Shown: positions 8,638 through 18,765 of the stretch, piece after piece | Layout: each line of letters starts with the position of its first letter | How positions within the stretch are numbered: the stretch's first letter is position 1 | From: Pseudomonadota bacterium | GTDB lineage: Bacteria; Pseudomonadota; Alphaproteobacteria; Reyranellales; Reyranellaceae | Reading direction: 5' to 3' | DNA length: 21,255 bases | Assembly (NCBI GenBank): GCA_023436825.1 | Contig: JAEZHS010000421.1 | Span: 1 to 21,255 of the forward strand | Notes under the pieces: generated by a model | Databases searched by the model: none | What the model was told of the DNA's origin: nothing | The model's input: the letters and a program-made list of their open reading frames with translations, nothing else | Translations under genes and position numbers: made by a program

Positions 8638-9192
8638 ATGACCGCCGATATCAAGGAACTTGAAAAACGAATGCACGGCGCCATGGATGCGCTGAAGAAG
8701 GAGCTGGGCGGTCTCAGGACCGGCCGCGCCTCGGTAAACCTGCTCGACCCGGTCATGGTCGACGCCTACGGCCAGCGCATGCCCCTGAACCAGGTCGGAA
8801 CAGTGAGCGCGCCCGAACCCCGGCTGCTCGCCGTCAACGTCTGGGACAAGGGCCTGGTCGTCTCGGTCGCCAAGGCGATCCGCGAAGCGGGCCTCGGCCT
8901 CAACCCGTCGCCGGACGGGCAGCTCGTCCGCGTGCCCATTCCCGAGCTTACCGCGGAACGGCGCGCCGAACTCGCCAAGCTCGCGCACAAGTACGCCGAG
9001 CAGGGCCGGGTCGCCGTGCGCAACGTGCGTCGCGACGGCATGGAATCGCTCAAGAAGCTCGAGAAGGACCACAAGATCTCGCAGGACGAGCACCGTCAGA
9101 AATCGGACGAGGTGCAGAAACTCACCGACCGCTTCGTCAAGCAGGTCGATGAGGTGCTGGCGCACAAGGAAAAAGAGATCAAGACGGTCTGA
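8638..9192 (+). CDS. frr: Ribosome recycling factor
   Basis: RRF, 184 aa. With EF-G it splits post-termination ribosomes. Characteristic segments are the N-terminal helix with [10 protein letters not shown] (about residues 22-31), the domain II turn around [19 protein letters not shown], and the C-terminal [14 protein letters not shown] helix. The start is ATG 8638, only 2 nt after the pyrH stop, with GAGG in the end of pyrH as its ribosome-binding site. The stop codon overlaps the uppS start (TGATG). A longer reading frame that runs into frr from within pyrH is only an out-of-frame extension. Confidence 0.98.
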   Translation: MTADIKELEKRMHGAMDALKKELGGLRTGRASVNLLDPVMVDAYGQRMPLNQVGTVSAPEPRLLAVNVWDKGLVVSVAKAIREAGLGLNPSPDGQLVRVPIPELTAERRAELAKLAHKYAEQGRVAVRNVRRDGMESLKKLEKDHKISQDEHRQKSDEVQKLTDRFVKQVDEVLAHKEKEIKTV

Positions 9193-9932
9193 TGTCGACT
9201 GCGTCGCTGCCCGCCACCGCGGACCCGGCGCCGGGTCCCCACCACGTCGCCATCATCATGGATGGCAACGGGCGATGGGCAAAGGCGCGCGGGCTGCCTC
9301 GGGTCGCCGGCCACCGGCGCGGCGCCGACGCCGTGCGGCGCGTAGTACGTGGGGCGGGTGAACTCGGCATTCCCGTGCTGACGCTCTTTGCCTTCTCGAC
9401 CGAGAACTGGACGCGGCCGGCCGACGAGGTCAACGACCTGATGGGCCTGTTGCGCCACTACCTGCGCAACGAGCTCGAGGAACTGCATAAAAACGGCGCA
9501 CGCTTGCGCGTCATCGGCAACCGTGACGGACTGGCCTCCGACATCGTGCGCGACATCGGCGAAGCAGAGAAGATGACGTGCGCCAACAGTCGCATCGACG
9601 TCAACATCTGCATCAACTACGGCGCACGCGACGAGATCCTGCAGGCAACGCGGAGCCTGGCGCGCCGTGTCGCCGCCGGCGAGCTCGCGGCCGACGGCAT
9701 CGACGAGAAGTGTTTCGAGCAGGAGCTGCTGACGGCGGGCGTGCCCGACCCAGACCTGTTGATCCGCACCAGCGGCGAGCAGCGCATCAGCAATTTCCTG
9801 CTCTGGCAGTGCGCCTACGCCGAGCTGGTTTTCGTCGACACGCTATGGCCGGATTTCGGCAAGGAGCACCTGGAGCAGGCGATCGCCGAGTTCCGTCGGC
9901 GTGAACGGCGATATGGCGGCGTCGGCGGCTGA
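9192..9932 (+). CDS. uppS: Di-trans,poly-cis-undecaprenyl diphosphate synthase
   Basis: Cis-prenyltransferase of 246 aa that condenses farnesyl diphosphate with isopentenyl diphosphate to make undecaprenyl diphosphate, the lipid carrier for peptidoglycan and surface glycans. The catalytic motif IIMDGNGRW (D24) is present, as are the substrate-binding LTLFAFSTENW and the C-terminal signature RTSGEQRISNFLLWQ. The first 15 or so residues are an extra variable, proline-rich leader. ATG 9192 overlaps the frr stop by one base, indicating coupled translation. It shares a pathway with dxr, two genes downstream. Confidence 0.98.
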   Translation: MSTASLPATADPAPGPHHVAIIMDGNGRWAKARGLPRVAGHRRGADAVRRVVRGAGELGIPVLTLFAFSTENWTRPADEVNDLMGLLRHYLRNELEELHKNGARLRVIGNRDGLASDIVRDIGEAEKMTCANSRIDVNICINYGARDEILQATRSLARRVAAGELAADGIDEKCFEQELLTAGVPDPDLLIRTSGEQRISNFLLWQCAYAELVFVDTLWPDFGKEHLEQAIAEFRRRERRYGGVGG

Positions 9933-10608
9933 CGCCCCGGTGGGGCGGTTCGGGCGGCATCGCGGTCTGGTGCTGCGCATCCTGTCGGCGGTCGTTCTGG
10001 GGCCGCTGGTGCTGGCCGCCATCTGGTTCGGGTTTCCATGGATCGACCTGGTGGCGGCCGTGGCGGCGCCGTTGCTGATCTCGGAATGGATCGGATTGAC
10101 GCGCGGACGGCCGTTGCTGCGTCTTCTCGCCGTCGCCTACACCCTTGCTGCCATTGTCGCGCTGTTGTGGCTGCGCCATCAGCCGGGCGACGGCCGCGAG
10201 ACCATCATCTGGATCGTGGCCTGCATCTGGGCGACCGACATCGGCGCCTACGCCGTCGGCCGTGCGGCGGGCGGGGCCAAGCTCGCGCCGCGCATCAGCC
10301 CGGGAAAGACTTGGTCGGGACTGGTCGGCGGTATGTCCTGGGCGGCGGTGGCCAGTTCGGCCGTGGGCTATGCCTTCGGCCTTGGCCATACGTTCAGCTT
10401 GGCTGCCATTGGTGCTGGCCTGGCGGTGGTCGGACAGATCGGCGATCTCCTTGAATCGGCGGCCAAGCGCCGGGCCGGCGTGAAGGACAGCGGCACGCTG
10501 ATCCCGGGTCACGGCGGGCTACTCGACCGCGTCGATGGGCTCCTCGCCGTCCTCGTCGTGGTGGCGCTGATTAGGTTGATCGTGGATGGAGGATGGCCAT
10601 GGATGTGA
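9913..10608 (+). CDS. cdsA: Phosphatidate cytidylyltransferase
   Basis: Integral membrane enzyme that converts phosphatidate and CTP to CDP-diacylglycerol, the precursor of phospholipids. The C-terminal signature is complete: [29 protein letters not shown]. An upstream segment, [12 protein letters not shown] and [14 protein letters not shown], is also family-typical. Several hydrophobic membrane segments precede the signature. At 231 aa it is shorter than many CdsA proteins, which run to about 270-285 aa, apparently by missing N-terminal membrane segments. The start is uncertain: ATG 9913 or in-frame GTG 9901. Both overlap the end of uppS (by 20 or 32 nt), and neither has a strong ribosome-binding site. 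The end overlaps dxr. Confidence 0.95.
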   Translation: [231 protein letters not shown]

Positions 10609-11807
10609 CGAGCTGGCATGCCCCATCGGCCGACCGGCCGCGCGGCGTGACGATCCTGGGATCGACCGGATCGGTCGGCCAGAGCACCGTCGACCTCATA
10701 GCGCGCGACCCGGAGAGCTACCGGGTGGAAGCGCTGGTTGCCGGCAACTCGGTCGAGGCGCTGGCGGAGCAGGCGCGCCGGTTACGCGCCCGCATGGCCG
10801 TGGTTGCCAACGGGCAGCGTTACAAGGCCCTCAAGGATGCCCTTGTCGGGACCTCGATCGAGGCCGCGGCTGGACCGACAGCCGTCATCGAAGCGGCAGC
10901 GCGGCCTGCTGAATGGGTGATGGCGGCGGTCGTAGGCTTCGCCGGCCTCGAGCCAACGCTCGTGGCGGCGCGCCGCGGCGCCATGGTGGCGCTGGCCAAC
11001 AAGGAGGCGCTGGTCTGTGCCGGCAAACTCCTGATCGGCGCGATCGAGGAATCGGGTGGGGCACTCCTGCCCGTCGATTCCGAGCACAATGCCATCTTCC
11101 AGGTGCTCGAGCCGCGCCATCGCCACGCCATCGACCGGCTGATCCTGACGGCATCCGGCGGGCCGTTCCGTACGTCGGCGCTGGCCGACATGGCCGAGGC
11201 CACGCCCGAGCAGGCGCTGGCCCATCCGAACTGGGACATGGGCGCCAAGATCTCGATCGATTCGGCGACCATGATGAACAAGGGCCTCGAGCTGATCGAG
11301 GCGCACCTGCTGTTCGGGCTGCCGGCCGAGCAAATCGAGATCGTCGTTCATCCACAATCGGTGATCCACTCCATGGTGGCCTACCGTGACGGCTCGGTGC
11401 TGGCGCAACTCGGCACGCCGGACATGCGCGTGCCGATCAGCCATGCCCTCGGCTGGCCTTCGCGCATCGACAGCCCTGCCGAACGGCTCGACTTCACCAC
11501 TCTGGCGCCACTCACCTTCGAGCGGCCCGATTCCGGCCGCTTTCCCTCGCTACGTCTGGCACGAGAGGCTCTGGCTCTGGGTGGATTCGCACCGATCGTG
11601 CTGAATGCCGCCAACGAGGTGGCTGTGGCGGCGTTCCTGGCGCGCCGCATCGGCTTCCTCGACATCGCCCGTGTCGTCGAAGACGTGGTGACGGCGAGCA
11701 ACCTGTCGTCGGAGCGTGTGGAATCGGTCCAGCAGGTCCAGGCCGCCGATCGGGAGGCCCGCGGCCGGGCCGAGAAAGCTGTGCAGGGGCGTGCGCTAAG
11801 TAATTGA
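10599..11807 (+). CDS. dxr: 1-deoxy-D-xylulose 5-phosphate reductoisomerase
   Basis: DXR (IspC), 402 aa, the committed NADPH-dependent step of the MEP isoprenoid pathway. Motifs in order: the NADPH loop ILGSTGSVGQST near residue 20, ALANKEALVCAG, the metal-binding PVDSEHNAIFQ, the flexible-loop TASGGPFR, SATMMNKGLELIEAH, and HPQSVIHSMV with GTPDMR. I chose ATG 10599 because GGAGG (10588-10592) is 6 nt upstream; the in-frame ATG at 10593 abuts that site directly. It overlaps the cdsA end by 10 nt. The C-terminal 30 residues are a charged tail without a recognisable motif. Confidence 0.98.
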   Translation: MDVTSWHAPSADRPRGVTILGSTGSVGQSTVDLIARDPESYRVEALVAGNSVEALAEQARRLRARMAVVANGQRYKALKDALVGTSIEAAAGPTAVIEAAARPAEWVMAAVVGFAGLEPTLVAARRGAMVALANKEALVCAGKLLIGAIEESGGALLPVDSEHNAIFQVLEPRHRHAIDRLILTASGGPFRTSALADMAEATPEQALAHPNWDMGAKISIDSATMMNKGLELIEAHLLFGLPAEQIEIVVHPQSVIHSMVAYRDGSVLAQLGTPDMRVPISHALGWPSRIDSPAERLDFTTLAPLTFERPDSGRFPSLRLAREALALGGFAPIVLNAANEVAVAAFLARRIGFLDIARVVEDVVTASNLSSERVESVQQVQAADREARGRAEKAVQGRALSN

Positions 11808-11837
11808 TGTGAAAAGAAATTCGTGGTGTACTGAACC

Positions 11838-13214
11838 ATGTCGCTGTTCACGACTTACCTGCCGTACTTCGTTCTGGTCCTGACGTTGCTCGTGTTCGTC
11901 CACGAGTACGGCCACTACTGGGTAGCGCGTCGGTTCGGCATCCACGCCGAGGTCTTCTCCATCGGTTTCGGACCCGAACTGATCGGTTGGACTGACCGCA
12001 ACGGCACGCGCTGGAAGATCTCCGCCGTGCCCCTCGGCGGCTACGTGAAGTTCCTGGGGGACAGCGATGCCACGAGTGCGACGCCGTCCGGCGAGCCGCT
12101 GACGCCCGAGCAGAGAAAGCGAGCCTTCTTCAGCCAGCCGCTCTATGCCCGCGCCGCTGTCGTCCTGGGAGGACCGCTGGCCAATCTGGTTTTCGCCTTC
12201 GTGGTGCTGACCGCCGTCTTCTTCATCGCGGGCGAGCCCTACACGCCGACCACGGTCGCGGTCCAGGTCGACGGGCCAGCCGCCAAGGCGGGGCTGCGCA
12301 CCGGCGACGAGGTCGTGCGGCTGGGGGACAGCCGGGTCAACCGCTACGAGGACATCACCGAGGCCCAGTTCCTCCATCTCAGCAAGCCAATGCCCGTCGA
12401 GTATCGCCGCGGCAATCAGCTGCTGAAGAGCGTGATCATTCCCAAGTACTGCGAGCGGACCGACCGCTTCAGCAACACCATGCGGCTAGGCGATTACGGC
12501 ATGGATCAGCTGATCCGGCCCGTGGTCGGCGGCTTCACGGCCGACAGCCCGGCCGAGGTGGCCGGCCTCAAGGTCGGCGACCTGCTGCTCGAGATCGACG
12601 GCAAGCCGGTCGAATACTTTTCGCGTATTCCGGAATTGATCGGCGATCGCGCGGGCAGCCCGGTCACCATTGCCTACGATCGCGACGGCAAGCGCGGCGA
12701 AGCGGTCGTCACGCCGATCGCCGACAAGGCGGTCGACTGCGCCGGCAAGGAATACACGATCGGCCGGCTGCGGATACGCCCGGCGAACGTCACCGAGGTC
12801 CGCAGTCACGGCTTGCTCGGCGCCATGGGCGCCGGCGTGCGCGCCGTATGGGGCATGACCTCGATGTTCTATACGTCGATGGGGCAGATCCTGACGGCGG
12901 CGCGGCCTGTGGATGAATTGGGCGGGCCAATCCGCATCGCCAAGGCGGCAGGCGAGGCCTCCTATGCCGGCTGGGCGGGCATACTCAATCTCGTCATCGC
13001 GCTGTCGGTCGTGCTCGGCATCTTCAATCTCTTGCCGGTGCCAATGCTCGATGGCGGTCACCTGGCGATGTATTTATACGAAGCCGTGCGCGGCAAGCCG
13101 CTCAGCCTGCGTGCGCAGGAGCTCGGGCTGAAGGTCGGCTTCAGCCTGGTGATCGGCCTGGCGTTGCTGGCGACTTTCAACGACATAAAGCAGATCCTGC
13201 GCATGTTCACTTAA
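11838..13214 (+). CDS. rseP: RIP metalloprotease RseP (site-2 protease)
   Basis: Inner-membrane zinc metalloprotease of the M50 family, 458 aa, which cleaves transmembrane segments of regulatory or leftover signal peptides. The zinc site HEYGH is at residues 22-26 in the first membrane helix. The third ligand lies in NLLPVPMLDGGH (D405), near the C-terminus. Between them are a GGYVKFLGD strand and two tandem PDZ-like regions, with DGPAAKAGLRTGDEV and ADSPAEVAGLKVGDLLLEIDG. The length matches two-PDZ E. coli RseP and exceeds Caulobacter MmpA. It sits 30 nt after dxr with a weak ribosome-binding site and precedes bamA, the standard arrangement. Confidence 0.97.
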   Translation: MSLFTTYLPYFVLVLTLLVFVHEYGHYWVARRFGIHAEVFSIGFGPELIGWTDRNGTRWKISAVPLGGYVKFLGDSDATSATPSGEPLTPEQRKRAFFSQPLYARAAVVLGGPLANLVFAFVVLTAVFFIAGEPYTPTTVAVQVDGPAAKAGLRTGDEVVRLGDSRVNRYEDITEAQFLHLSKPMPVEYRRGNQLLKSVIIPKYCERTDRFSNTMRLGDYGMDQLIRPVVGGFTADSPAEVAGLKVGDLLLEIDGKPVEYFSRIPELIGDRAGSPVTIAYDRDGKRGEAVVTPIADKAVDCAGKEYTIGRLRIRPANVTEVRSHGLLGAMGAGVRAVWGMTSMFYTSMGQILTAARPVDELGGPIRIAKAAGEASYAGWAGILNLVIALSVVLGIFNLLPVPMLDGGHLAMYLYEAVRGKPLSLRAQELGLKVGFSLVIGLALLATFNDIKQILRMFT

Positions 13215-13349
13215 GGCATTGTGCGGTGACATGACGCGACACCCGGAAGGCGGGCGACCGGGGACAAAGAGGTAGCTAAGTCCGTATTGCCGGTTTATGA
13301 AAATGCGATCCTGAAACTGGCCGGCAGGTCGTCTGGGAAGGTGCCGGGG

Positions 13350-15653
13350 GTGAGTTTGATCTTTCGTTGGGCTGTACTGGCCGTTGCGGCAATTCTGACG
13401 TTCGGCACGGCGGCGCATGCTCAGCGTGGCCCCGCCGCTGCGACCTCTGGCGGCACGATCACGGCCGTGCAGGTCCAGGGCAACGTGCGTGCGGAGCCTG
13501 AGACCATCCGCTCCTACCTGCAGCTCAAGGAAGGGCAGCCATACGACCACGCCGCTGCCGACCGGTCGCTGAAGGCGCTGTTCGGTACCGGGCTGTTCTC
13601 CGACGTCACGATCGAAATGCAGGGGTCGACCCTGGTCGTGAAGGTTGTGGAAAACCCCATCATCAACCGCGTCGCCTTCGAGGGTAACCGCAAGATCGAG
13701 GACGACAAGCTGCGCGACGAAGTGCAGTCCAAGCCGCGTCAGGTCTTCACGCGTGCGCGCGTGCAGGCCGACGTTGAGCGCATCCTGACCATCTATCGGC
13801 GCAGCGGCCGCTACAACGCCTCGGTCGAGCCCAAGGTGATCAAGCTCGATCAAGGCCGCGTCGATCTCGTGTTCGAGATCAACGAAGGCGACGTGACGGG
13901 CGTGCAGCGCATCAGCTTCGTCGGCAACGAGGCGTTCAGCGACGGCACGCTGCGCGGCAAGATCAGGACCAGCGAGAGCGCCTGGTATCGTTTCCTGTCG
14001 TCGGACGATCGCTACGATCCCGACCGCCTCAATCTCGACCGCGAGCTGTTGCGCAAGTTCTACCTCTCGGAGGGCTATGCCGACTTCCGCGTGGTGTCGG
14101 CGGTCGCCGAGCTCGCGCCCAATCGCGAAGGCTTCTTCATCACCTTCACGATCAGCGAAGGTGAACGCTACAAGTTCGGCAAGGTCGAGGTGTCGACCCG
14201 CTTCCAGGGCCTCGACGTCGACGTGCTGCAGAGCTACCTGACGATGTCGGAAGGCGAGTGGTACGACGCCGACGAGGTCGAGAAGACGGTCACGGCGCTC
14301 ACCGATCTCGTGGGATCGCTCGGTTATGCCTTCGTCGAGGTTCGCCCCAACATCCGGCGCAACAAGGACAACCTCACCGTCGACGTCACCTTCGACATCC
14401 AGGAAGGTCCGCGAGTGTATGTCGAGCGCATCAACATCTCGGGCAACACCCGCACGCTCGACAAGGTCATCCGCCGCGAGTTCCGGCTCGCCGAAGGCGA
14501 TGCCTTCTCGACCGCCAAGGTACGGCGCAGCCAGCAGCGCCTGAAGAACCTCGGCTTCTTCGAGAAGGTCGACATCTCGGCGCAGCCCGGCTCGGCGCCG
14601 GACAAGACCAACCTGGAGGTCCAGGTGGTCGAGCAGAGCACCGGCGATATCTCGTTCGGCGCCGGCTTTTCGACGACGTCGGGCGTGCTGGGCGACATCT
14701 CGGTCAAGGAACGCAACCTGCTCGGCAAGGGCCAGGAGCTCAGGCTCGGCGTGTCGATCGGCACCTTGAGCACCTTGATCGATCTCAGCTTCACCGAGCC
14801 GTATTTCATGGACCGCCCGATGGCGGCGGGCTTCGACATCTTCCGCACCTCCAACGACCGCCAGGCGGTGGCTTCGTACAACGACCGCAGCATCGGCTTC
14901 GCCTTGCGCTCGGGCTGGGCCTACACCGAACATTTGCGCCAGAACGTGCGCTATACGCTGCGCCAGACCGACATCTACAACGTGCAGCCTTGGGCCTCGA
15001 CCATCGTGCAGCTCAATGCGGGCACGTCGGTGGTTTCGGAAGTCTCCGAGACGTTGGCCTGGGATACGCGCGACACCCGCCTCAATACGACCAAGGGCTT
15101 CCTGCTGCGCAATTCGATGGCGGTGGCCGGCCTGATCGGCACCGAGCAGTACTTCCGTACGACGGCCGACGCGGTCTACTACCAGAGCATCTTCGAGGAC
15201 GTCGTCGCCTCGGTGGGCGGCTCGGTCGGCATGGTGCTGCCCTACAACGGCTCCTCACTTCGGCTGAACAACCTGTTCTTCATCGGCGGCGACACGCTGC
15301 GCGGCTTCCAGGTCGGCGGCATCGGCCCGCGCGACTCGATCACGGCGGACTCGCTCGGCGGTACCTACTTCTATACCGGCACGACCGAACTCAGCTTCCC
15401 GCTGGGCCTGCCCAAGGAGATCGGCATCTTCGGCAAGGCCTTCGTGGATGTCGGCTCGCTCTGGGGCCTGGGCGGACCGGCGCAATACAGCACCACCGTG
15501 CTGACCAGCAATACCATGCGAATCTCGACCGGCGTCGGCATCCAATGGATATCGCCTTTCGGGCCGATCCGTATAGACTACGCCTTCCCGCTGCAGCAGG
15601 ACCCATGGGACAAGACGGAGAACATCCGCTTCAGCTTCGGCACGCGCTTCTAA
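13350..15653 (+). CDS. bamA: Outer membrane protein assembly factor BamA
   Basis: Omp85-family insertase that folds beta-barrel proteins into the outer membrane, about 767 aa. After a signal peptide (hydrophobic [12 protein letters not shown], cleavage after AHA) there are five POTRA repeats. Each begins with a strand such as [31 protein letters not shown] or [10 protein letters not shown] 16-stranded barrel follows, with the loop-6 motif LRGF and a C-terminal aromatic signal ending in RF. The start is uncertain. GTG 13350 follows GGGAAGG at good spacing and gives a compact signal peptide. In-frame TTG 13287 would add 21 residues before it with only a weak site. It is 16 nt from fabZ; no ompH/skp or lpxD lies between. 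Confidence 0.96.
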   Translation: MSLIFRWAVLAVAAILTFGTAAHAQRGPAAATSGGTITAVQVQGNVRAEPETIRSYLQLKEGQPYDHAAADRSLKALFGTGLFSDVTIEMQGSTLVVKVVENPIINRVAFEGNRKIEDDKLRDEVQSKPRQVFTRARVQADVERILTIYRRSGRYNASVEPKVIKLDQGRVDLVFEINEGDVTGVQRISFVGNEAFSDGTLRGKIRTSESAWYRFLSSDDRYDPDRLNLDRELLRKFYLSEGYADFRVVSAVAELAPNREGFFITFTISEGERYKFGKVEVSTRFQGLDVDVLQSYLTMSEGEWYDADEVEKTVTALTDLVGSLGYAFVEVRPNIRRNKDNLTVDVTFDIQEGPRVYVERINISGNTRTLDKVIRREFRLAEGDAFSTAKVRRSQQRLKNLGFFEKVDISAQPGSAPDKTNLEVQVVEQSTGDISFGAGFSTTSGVLGDISVKERNLLGKGQELRLGVSIGTLSTLIDLSFTEPYFMDRPMAAGFDIFRTSNDRQAVASYNDRSIGFALRSGWAYTEHLRQNVRYTLRQTDIYNVQPWASTIVQLNAGTSVVSEVSETLAWDTRDTRLNTTKGFLLRNSMAVAGLIGTEQYFRTTADAVYYQSIFEDVVASVGGSVGMVLPYNGSSLRLNNLFFIGGDTLRGFQVGGIGPRDSITADSLGGTYFYTGTTELSFPLGLPKEIGIFGKAFVDVGSLWGLGGPAQYSTTVLTSNTMRISTGVGIQWISPFGPIRIDYAFPLQQDPWDKTENIRFSFGTRF

Positions 15654-15669
15654 GGGGGATGGCGCCAGG

Positions 15670-16149
15670 ATGAACATGCAGACCGACAAGACCAGCATGG
15701 CGGCGACCGCGACGGCGACCGTGGCGGACATCAAGCGCATCCTGCAGCTGATCCCGCATCGCTATCCCATGCTGATGGTCGACCGGGTGACCGAGATGCG
15801 GCTCGACAGCAGCGCCGTCGGCATCAAGAACGTCAGCATCAACGAGCCGTTCTTTCAGGGGCACTTCCCGTCCGAGCCGGTGATGCCAGGCGTGCTGATC
15901 ATCGAGGCGATGGCGCAGACCGCCGCCGTGCTGGTGATGTCGAGCCTGGGCCAGGAGGCGGACGGCAAGCTCGTCTATTTCATGTCGATCGACGACGTGC
16001 GCTTCCGCCGGCCGGTCGTGCCGGGTGACCGCCTGGAGCTCCATGTCGAGAAGATCCAGAGCCGGGCCAACGTCTGGAAGTTCTCCGGCAAGGGGATCGT
16101 CGAAGGCAAGGTCGCGGCCGAGGCGATCTTCGCCGCCATGATCAGGTAG
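15670..16149 (+). CDS. fabZ: 3-hydroxyacyl-ACP dehydratase FabZ
   Basis: Hot-dog-fold dehydratase of type II fatty acid synthesis, 159 aa. It removes water from 3-hydroxyacyl-ACP during elongation. Motifs: [13 protein letters not shown] near residue 28, the catalytic His in [14 protein letters not shown] (H65) and the catalytic Glu in IIEAMAQ (E79). ATG 15670 is used here. In-frame ATG 15676 has AGGA 5 nt upstream and is a real alternative that would shorten the protein by two residues. In most alphaproteobacteria fabZ is flanked by lpxD and lpxA. Here it directly follows bamA and is followed by a structured intergenic element and gloA, so the lipid A genes are absent from this locus. Confidence 0.97.
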   Translation: MNMQTDKTSMAATATATVADIKRILQLIPHRYPMLMVDRVTEMRLDSSAVGIKNVSINEPFFQGHFPSEPVMPGVLIIEAMAQTAAVLVMSSLGQEADGKLVYFMSIDDVRFRRPVVPGDRLELHVEKIQSRANVWKFSGKGIVEGKVAAEAIFAAMIR

Positions 16150-16272
16150 AGCACGTTCTGTTGGGCTGCAATCAGCCGAACGGAATGTGTCTGCCGCAAC
16201 AGCTATCGCGGGTGCGCGCCTTTCCGATATGGTGGTACCGCTCGCGGTTCCGCCATACTGGAAAACGCTCTA
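16147..16272. repeat. Two-hairpin palindromic element with terminal inverted repeats
   Basis: TAGAGC (16147-16152) and GCTCTA (16267-16272) form terminal inverted repeats around two long imperfect hairpins. Hairpin 1 pairs 16151-16168 with 16173-16190 around a CAAT loop, with three G-U pairs and one mismatch. Hairpin 2 pairs 16221-16240 with 16245-16264 around a CTCG loop, with two G-U pairs and two mismatches. Together they could fold as a three-way junction. The left end contains the fabZ stop codon, and the right end abuts the gloA ribosome-binding site. The form resembles the non-coding dispersed palindromes or MITEs of alphaproteobacterial genomes, but copy number cannot be judged from one window. 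Confidence 0.65.
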
Positions 16273-16284
16273 GAGGAGGGGACG

Positions 16285-16689
16285 ATGCCCGACACCGCAA
16301 CCAACGCCCGCATGCTGCACACGATGCTCCGAGTGCACGACCTCGACAAATCGCTGGCCTTCTACACCGGCGCGATGGGCATGAAGCTCCTGCGCAAGCG
16401 CGAAGTGCCGGAAGGCAAGTATACGCTGGCCTTCGTGGGCTACGCCGACGAGAAGGAGCAGGCCGTCGTCGAACTCACCTACAACTGGGGCCACGAGCCC
16501 TACGAGATCGGTAGCGGCTTCGGCCATCTCGCGGTCGGCGTGCCCGACGTCGCGACCGTGTGCGCCGAGGTCACCAAGGCCGGCGGCAAGGTCACGCGGG
16601 CGCCCGGCCCGGTGAAGTTCGGCACCACCGTCATCGCCTTCGTCGAGGACCCCGACGGCTACAAGATCGAGCTGATAGAGCGCAAGTGA
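16285..16689 (+). CDS. gloA: Lactoylglutathione lyase (glyoxalase I)
   Basis: Metal-dependent glyoxalase I of the vicinal-oxygen-chelate fold, 134 aa. It isomerises the methylglyoxal-glutathione hemithioacetal to S-lactoylglutathione, a cytosolic detoxification step. The four metal ligands are in place: H12, E63 (in VVELTYNWG), H81 (in GFGHLAVGV) and E129 (in YKIELIE). Each is exactly 7 residues beyond its E. coli counterpart (H5, E56, H74, E122). The N-terminal half has [19 protein letters not shown], also typical. The start is ATG 16285 with AGGAGG (16274-16279) at 5-nt spacing, directly after the repeat element. The stop overlaps the next gene by 4 nt (GTGA). Confidence 0.96.
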   Translation: MPDTATNARMLHTMLRVHDLDKSLAFYTGAMGMKLLRKREVPEGKYTLAFVGYADEKEQAVVELTYNWGHEPYEIGSGFGHLAVGVPDVATVCAEVTKAGGKVTRAPGPVKFGTTVIAFVEDPDGYKIELIERK

Positions 16690-17156
16690 AGGCCGTCGGT
16701 CGAGTTGTCTGCGTCCTGGCCCTCGCCGTCGGCCTGCCGGCGCAGGCGGCGGACTGCGAAGTCACCATCGGCAAATACATGATCGGCCAGGCGCTGCTGG
16801 CGGCCAATTATGTCGCCGCCGCCGAGAAAGCGGGCATGAAGCCCGTCGAGATCAACGCCGCGTTGAAGGACATCGCGGCGAATTCGCCGATCGAGGAGTT
16901 CTGGATCACCGATTCCAGCGGCCGCGCCTACCTCACCAATACCGGCATCGACTTCACCTTCGGCCGCGATCCCGCCAAGCAGCCGCAGGCCTCGGCCTTC
17001 TGGCGGCTGATCGCCGGCACGGCGACGATCGTGGTGCAGCCTGCACAGAAGCGCGAGATCGACAATCGCGTATTCAAGTATGTCGGTGTCGCCGGCGTCG
17101 ACAAGCCGCGCATTGTCCAGGTCGGCGTAAGCGCCGAAAACTTGACCTGCAAGTAG
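16686..17156 (+). CDS. Small secreted protein, possible Cache/PAS-like sensor domain
   Basis: A 156-aa protein I cannot name. GTG 16686 overlaps the gloA stop (GTGA), and the product then begins with a Sec signal peptide: MKAVGR, then hydrophobic [12 protein letters not shown], cleavage near AQA-A (residues 21-22). The mature part has [17 protein letters not shown], followed by a [10 protein letters not shown] segment and [20 protein letters not shown]. This strand pattern recalls extracellular Cache domains of bacterial receptors, but no transmembrane helix, kinase or chemotaxis domain follows. C24 (near the mature N-terminus) and C155 (penultimate) could form a disulfide clamping the ends. 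It is probably co-translated with gloA. The Cache assignment is inference from pattern, not a profile match. Confidence 0.8.
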   Translation: MKAVGRVVCVLALAVGLPAQAADCEVTIGKYMIGQALLAANYVAAAEKAGMKPVEINAALKDIAANSPIEEFWITDSSGRAYLTNTGIDFTFGRDPAKQPQASAFWRLIAGTATIVVQPAQKREIDNRVFKYVGVAGVDKPRIVQVGVSAENLTCK

Positions 17157-17178
17157 GCTGCAGCTGCTGGAGCATGAG

Positions 17179-17204
17179 GGGGCCGGCGGGAATCAGCCGG
17201 ACCC
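17179..17204. terminator. Possible bidirectional hairpin between convergent genes
   Basis: GGGGCCGGC (17179-17187) pairs with GCCGGACCC (17196-17204) with a single mismatch and an 8-nt loop. It lies between the plus-strand secreted-protein gene and the minus-strand small membrane-protein gene, where termination in both directions is expected. No U-tract follows on either strand, so the call rests on stem strength and position. Confidence 0.35.
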
Positions 17205-17212
17205 ATGATGCC

Positions 17213-17413
17213 CTAAAGCAGCTGCCAGTGCACCAGTGCGAACAGGACGACGGCGGCGGCGAACGTCCCGTACAAGGCGAGCGTCAGCGGTCGGAGCTGG
17301 CGGACATTGTCGTTGGCCGGCCGGCCGAGCCGCACGATGCGCGGCAGCGGCCGGGGGTTCTGCTCGGCCGCCCAGGTCGTTGCCTGGCGCGGCCCTCGCG
17401 ATGATCGTGCCAT
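17213..17413 (-). CDS. Small single-pass membrane protein downstream of gltA
   Basis: A 66-aa protein of unknown function. The N-terminal two thirds are basic and proline-rich (PRPLPRIVRLGRPANDNVRQL). The C-terminal third is one hydrophobic segment, LTLALYGTFAAAVVLFALVHW, ending only three residues later. That predicts a cytosolic basic tail anchored by a C-terminal membrane helix. A strong ribosome-binding site (GGGAGGAA, opposite strand of 17421-17428) lies about 7 nt before the ATG, the main reason to accept this short ORF. It starts 34 nt after the gltA stop on the same strand, so it is probably expressed from the gltA transcript. I recognise no family. Confidence 0.72.
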   Translation of the reverse strand: MARSSRGPRQATTWAAEQNPRPLPRIVRLGRPANDNVRQLRPLTLALYGTFAAAVVLFALVHWQLL

Positions 17414-17447
17414 GTCTCGCTTCCTCCCAGGACAGCGATCCGGTACC

Positions 17448-18746
<1,299 letters not shown>

Positions 18747-18765
18747 AGCTCACTCTTTCAGCTCG

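Noticed and set aside
8056..9192. An open frame that would fuse part of pyrH (wrong frame) to frr
   Set aside because: The upstream part is an out-of-frame reading of pyrH. frr has its own start and ribosome-binding site at 8638.
13242..13262. CCCGG...CCGGG repeat between rseP and bamA, considered as a terminator
   Set aside because: It is only a 5-bp stem with a large loop and no U-tract, so it is expected by chance in this composition.
13074..14933. Minus-strand open frame of 619 codons opposite bamA
   Set aside because: It lies almost wholly antisense to bamA. The sequence is a low-complexity mix of D, L, V, A, R and E, with no domain or ribosome-binding site.
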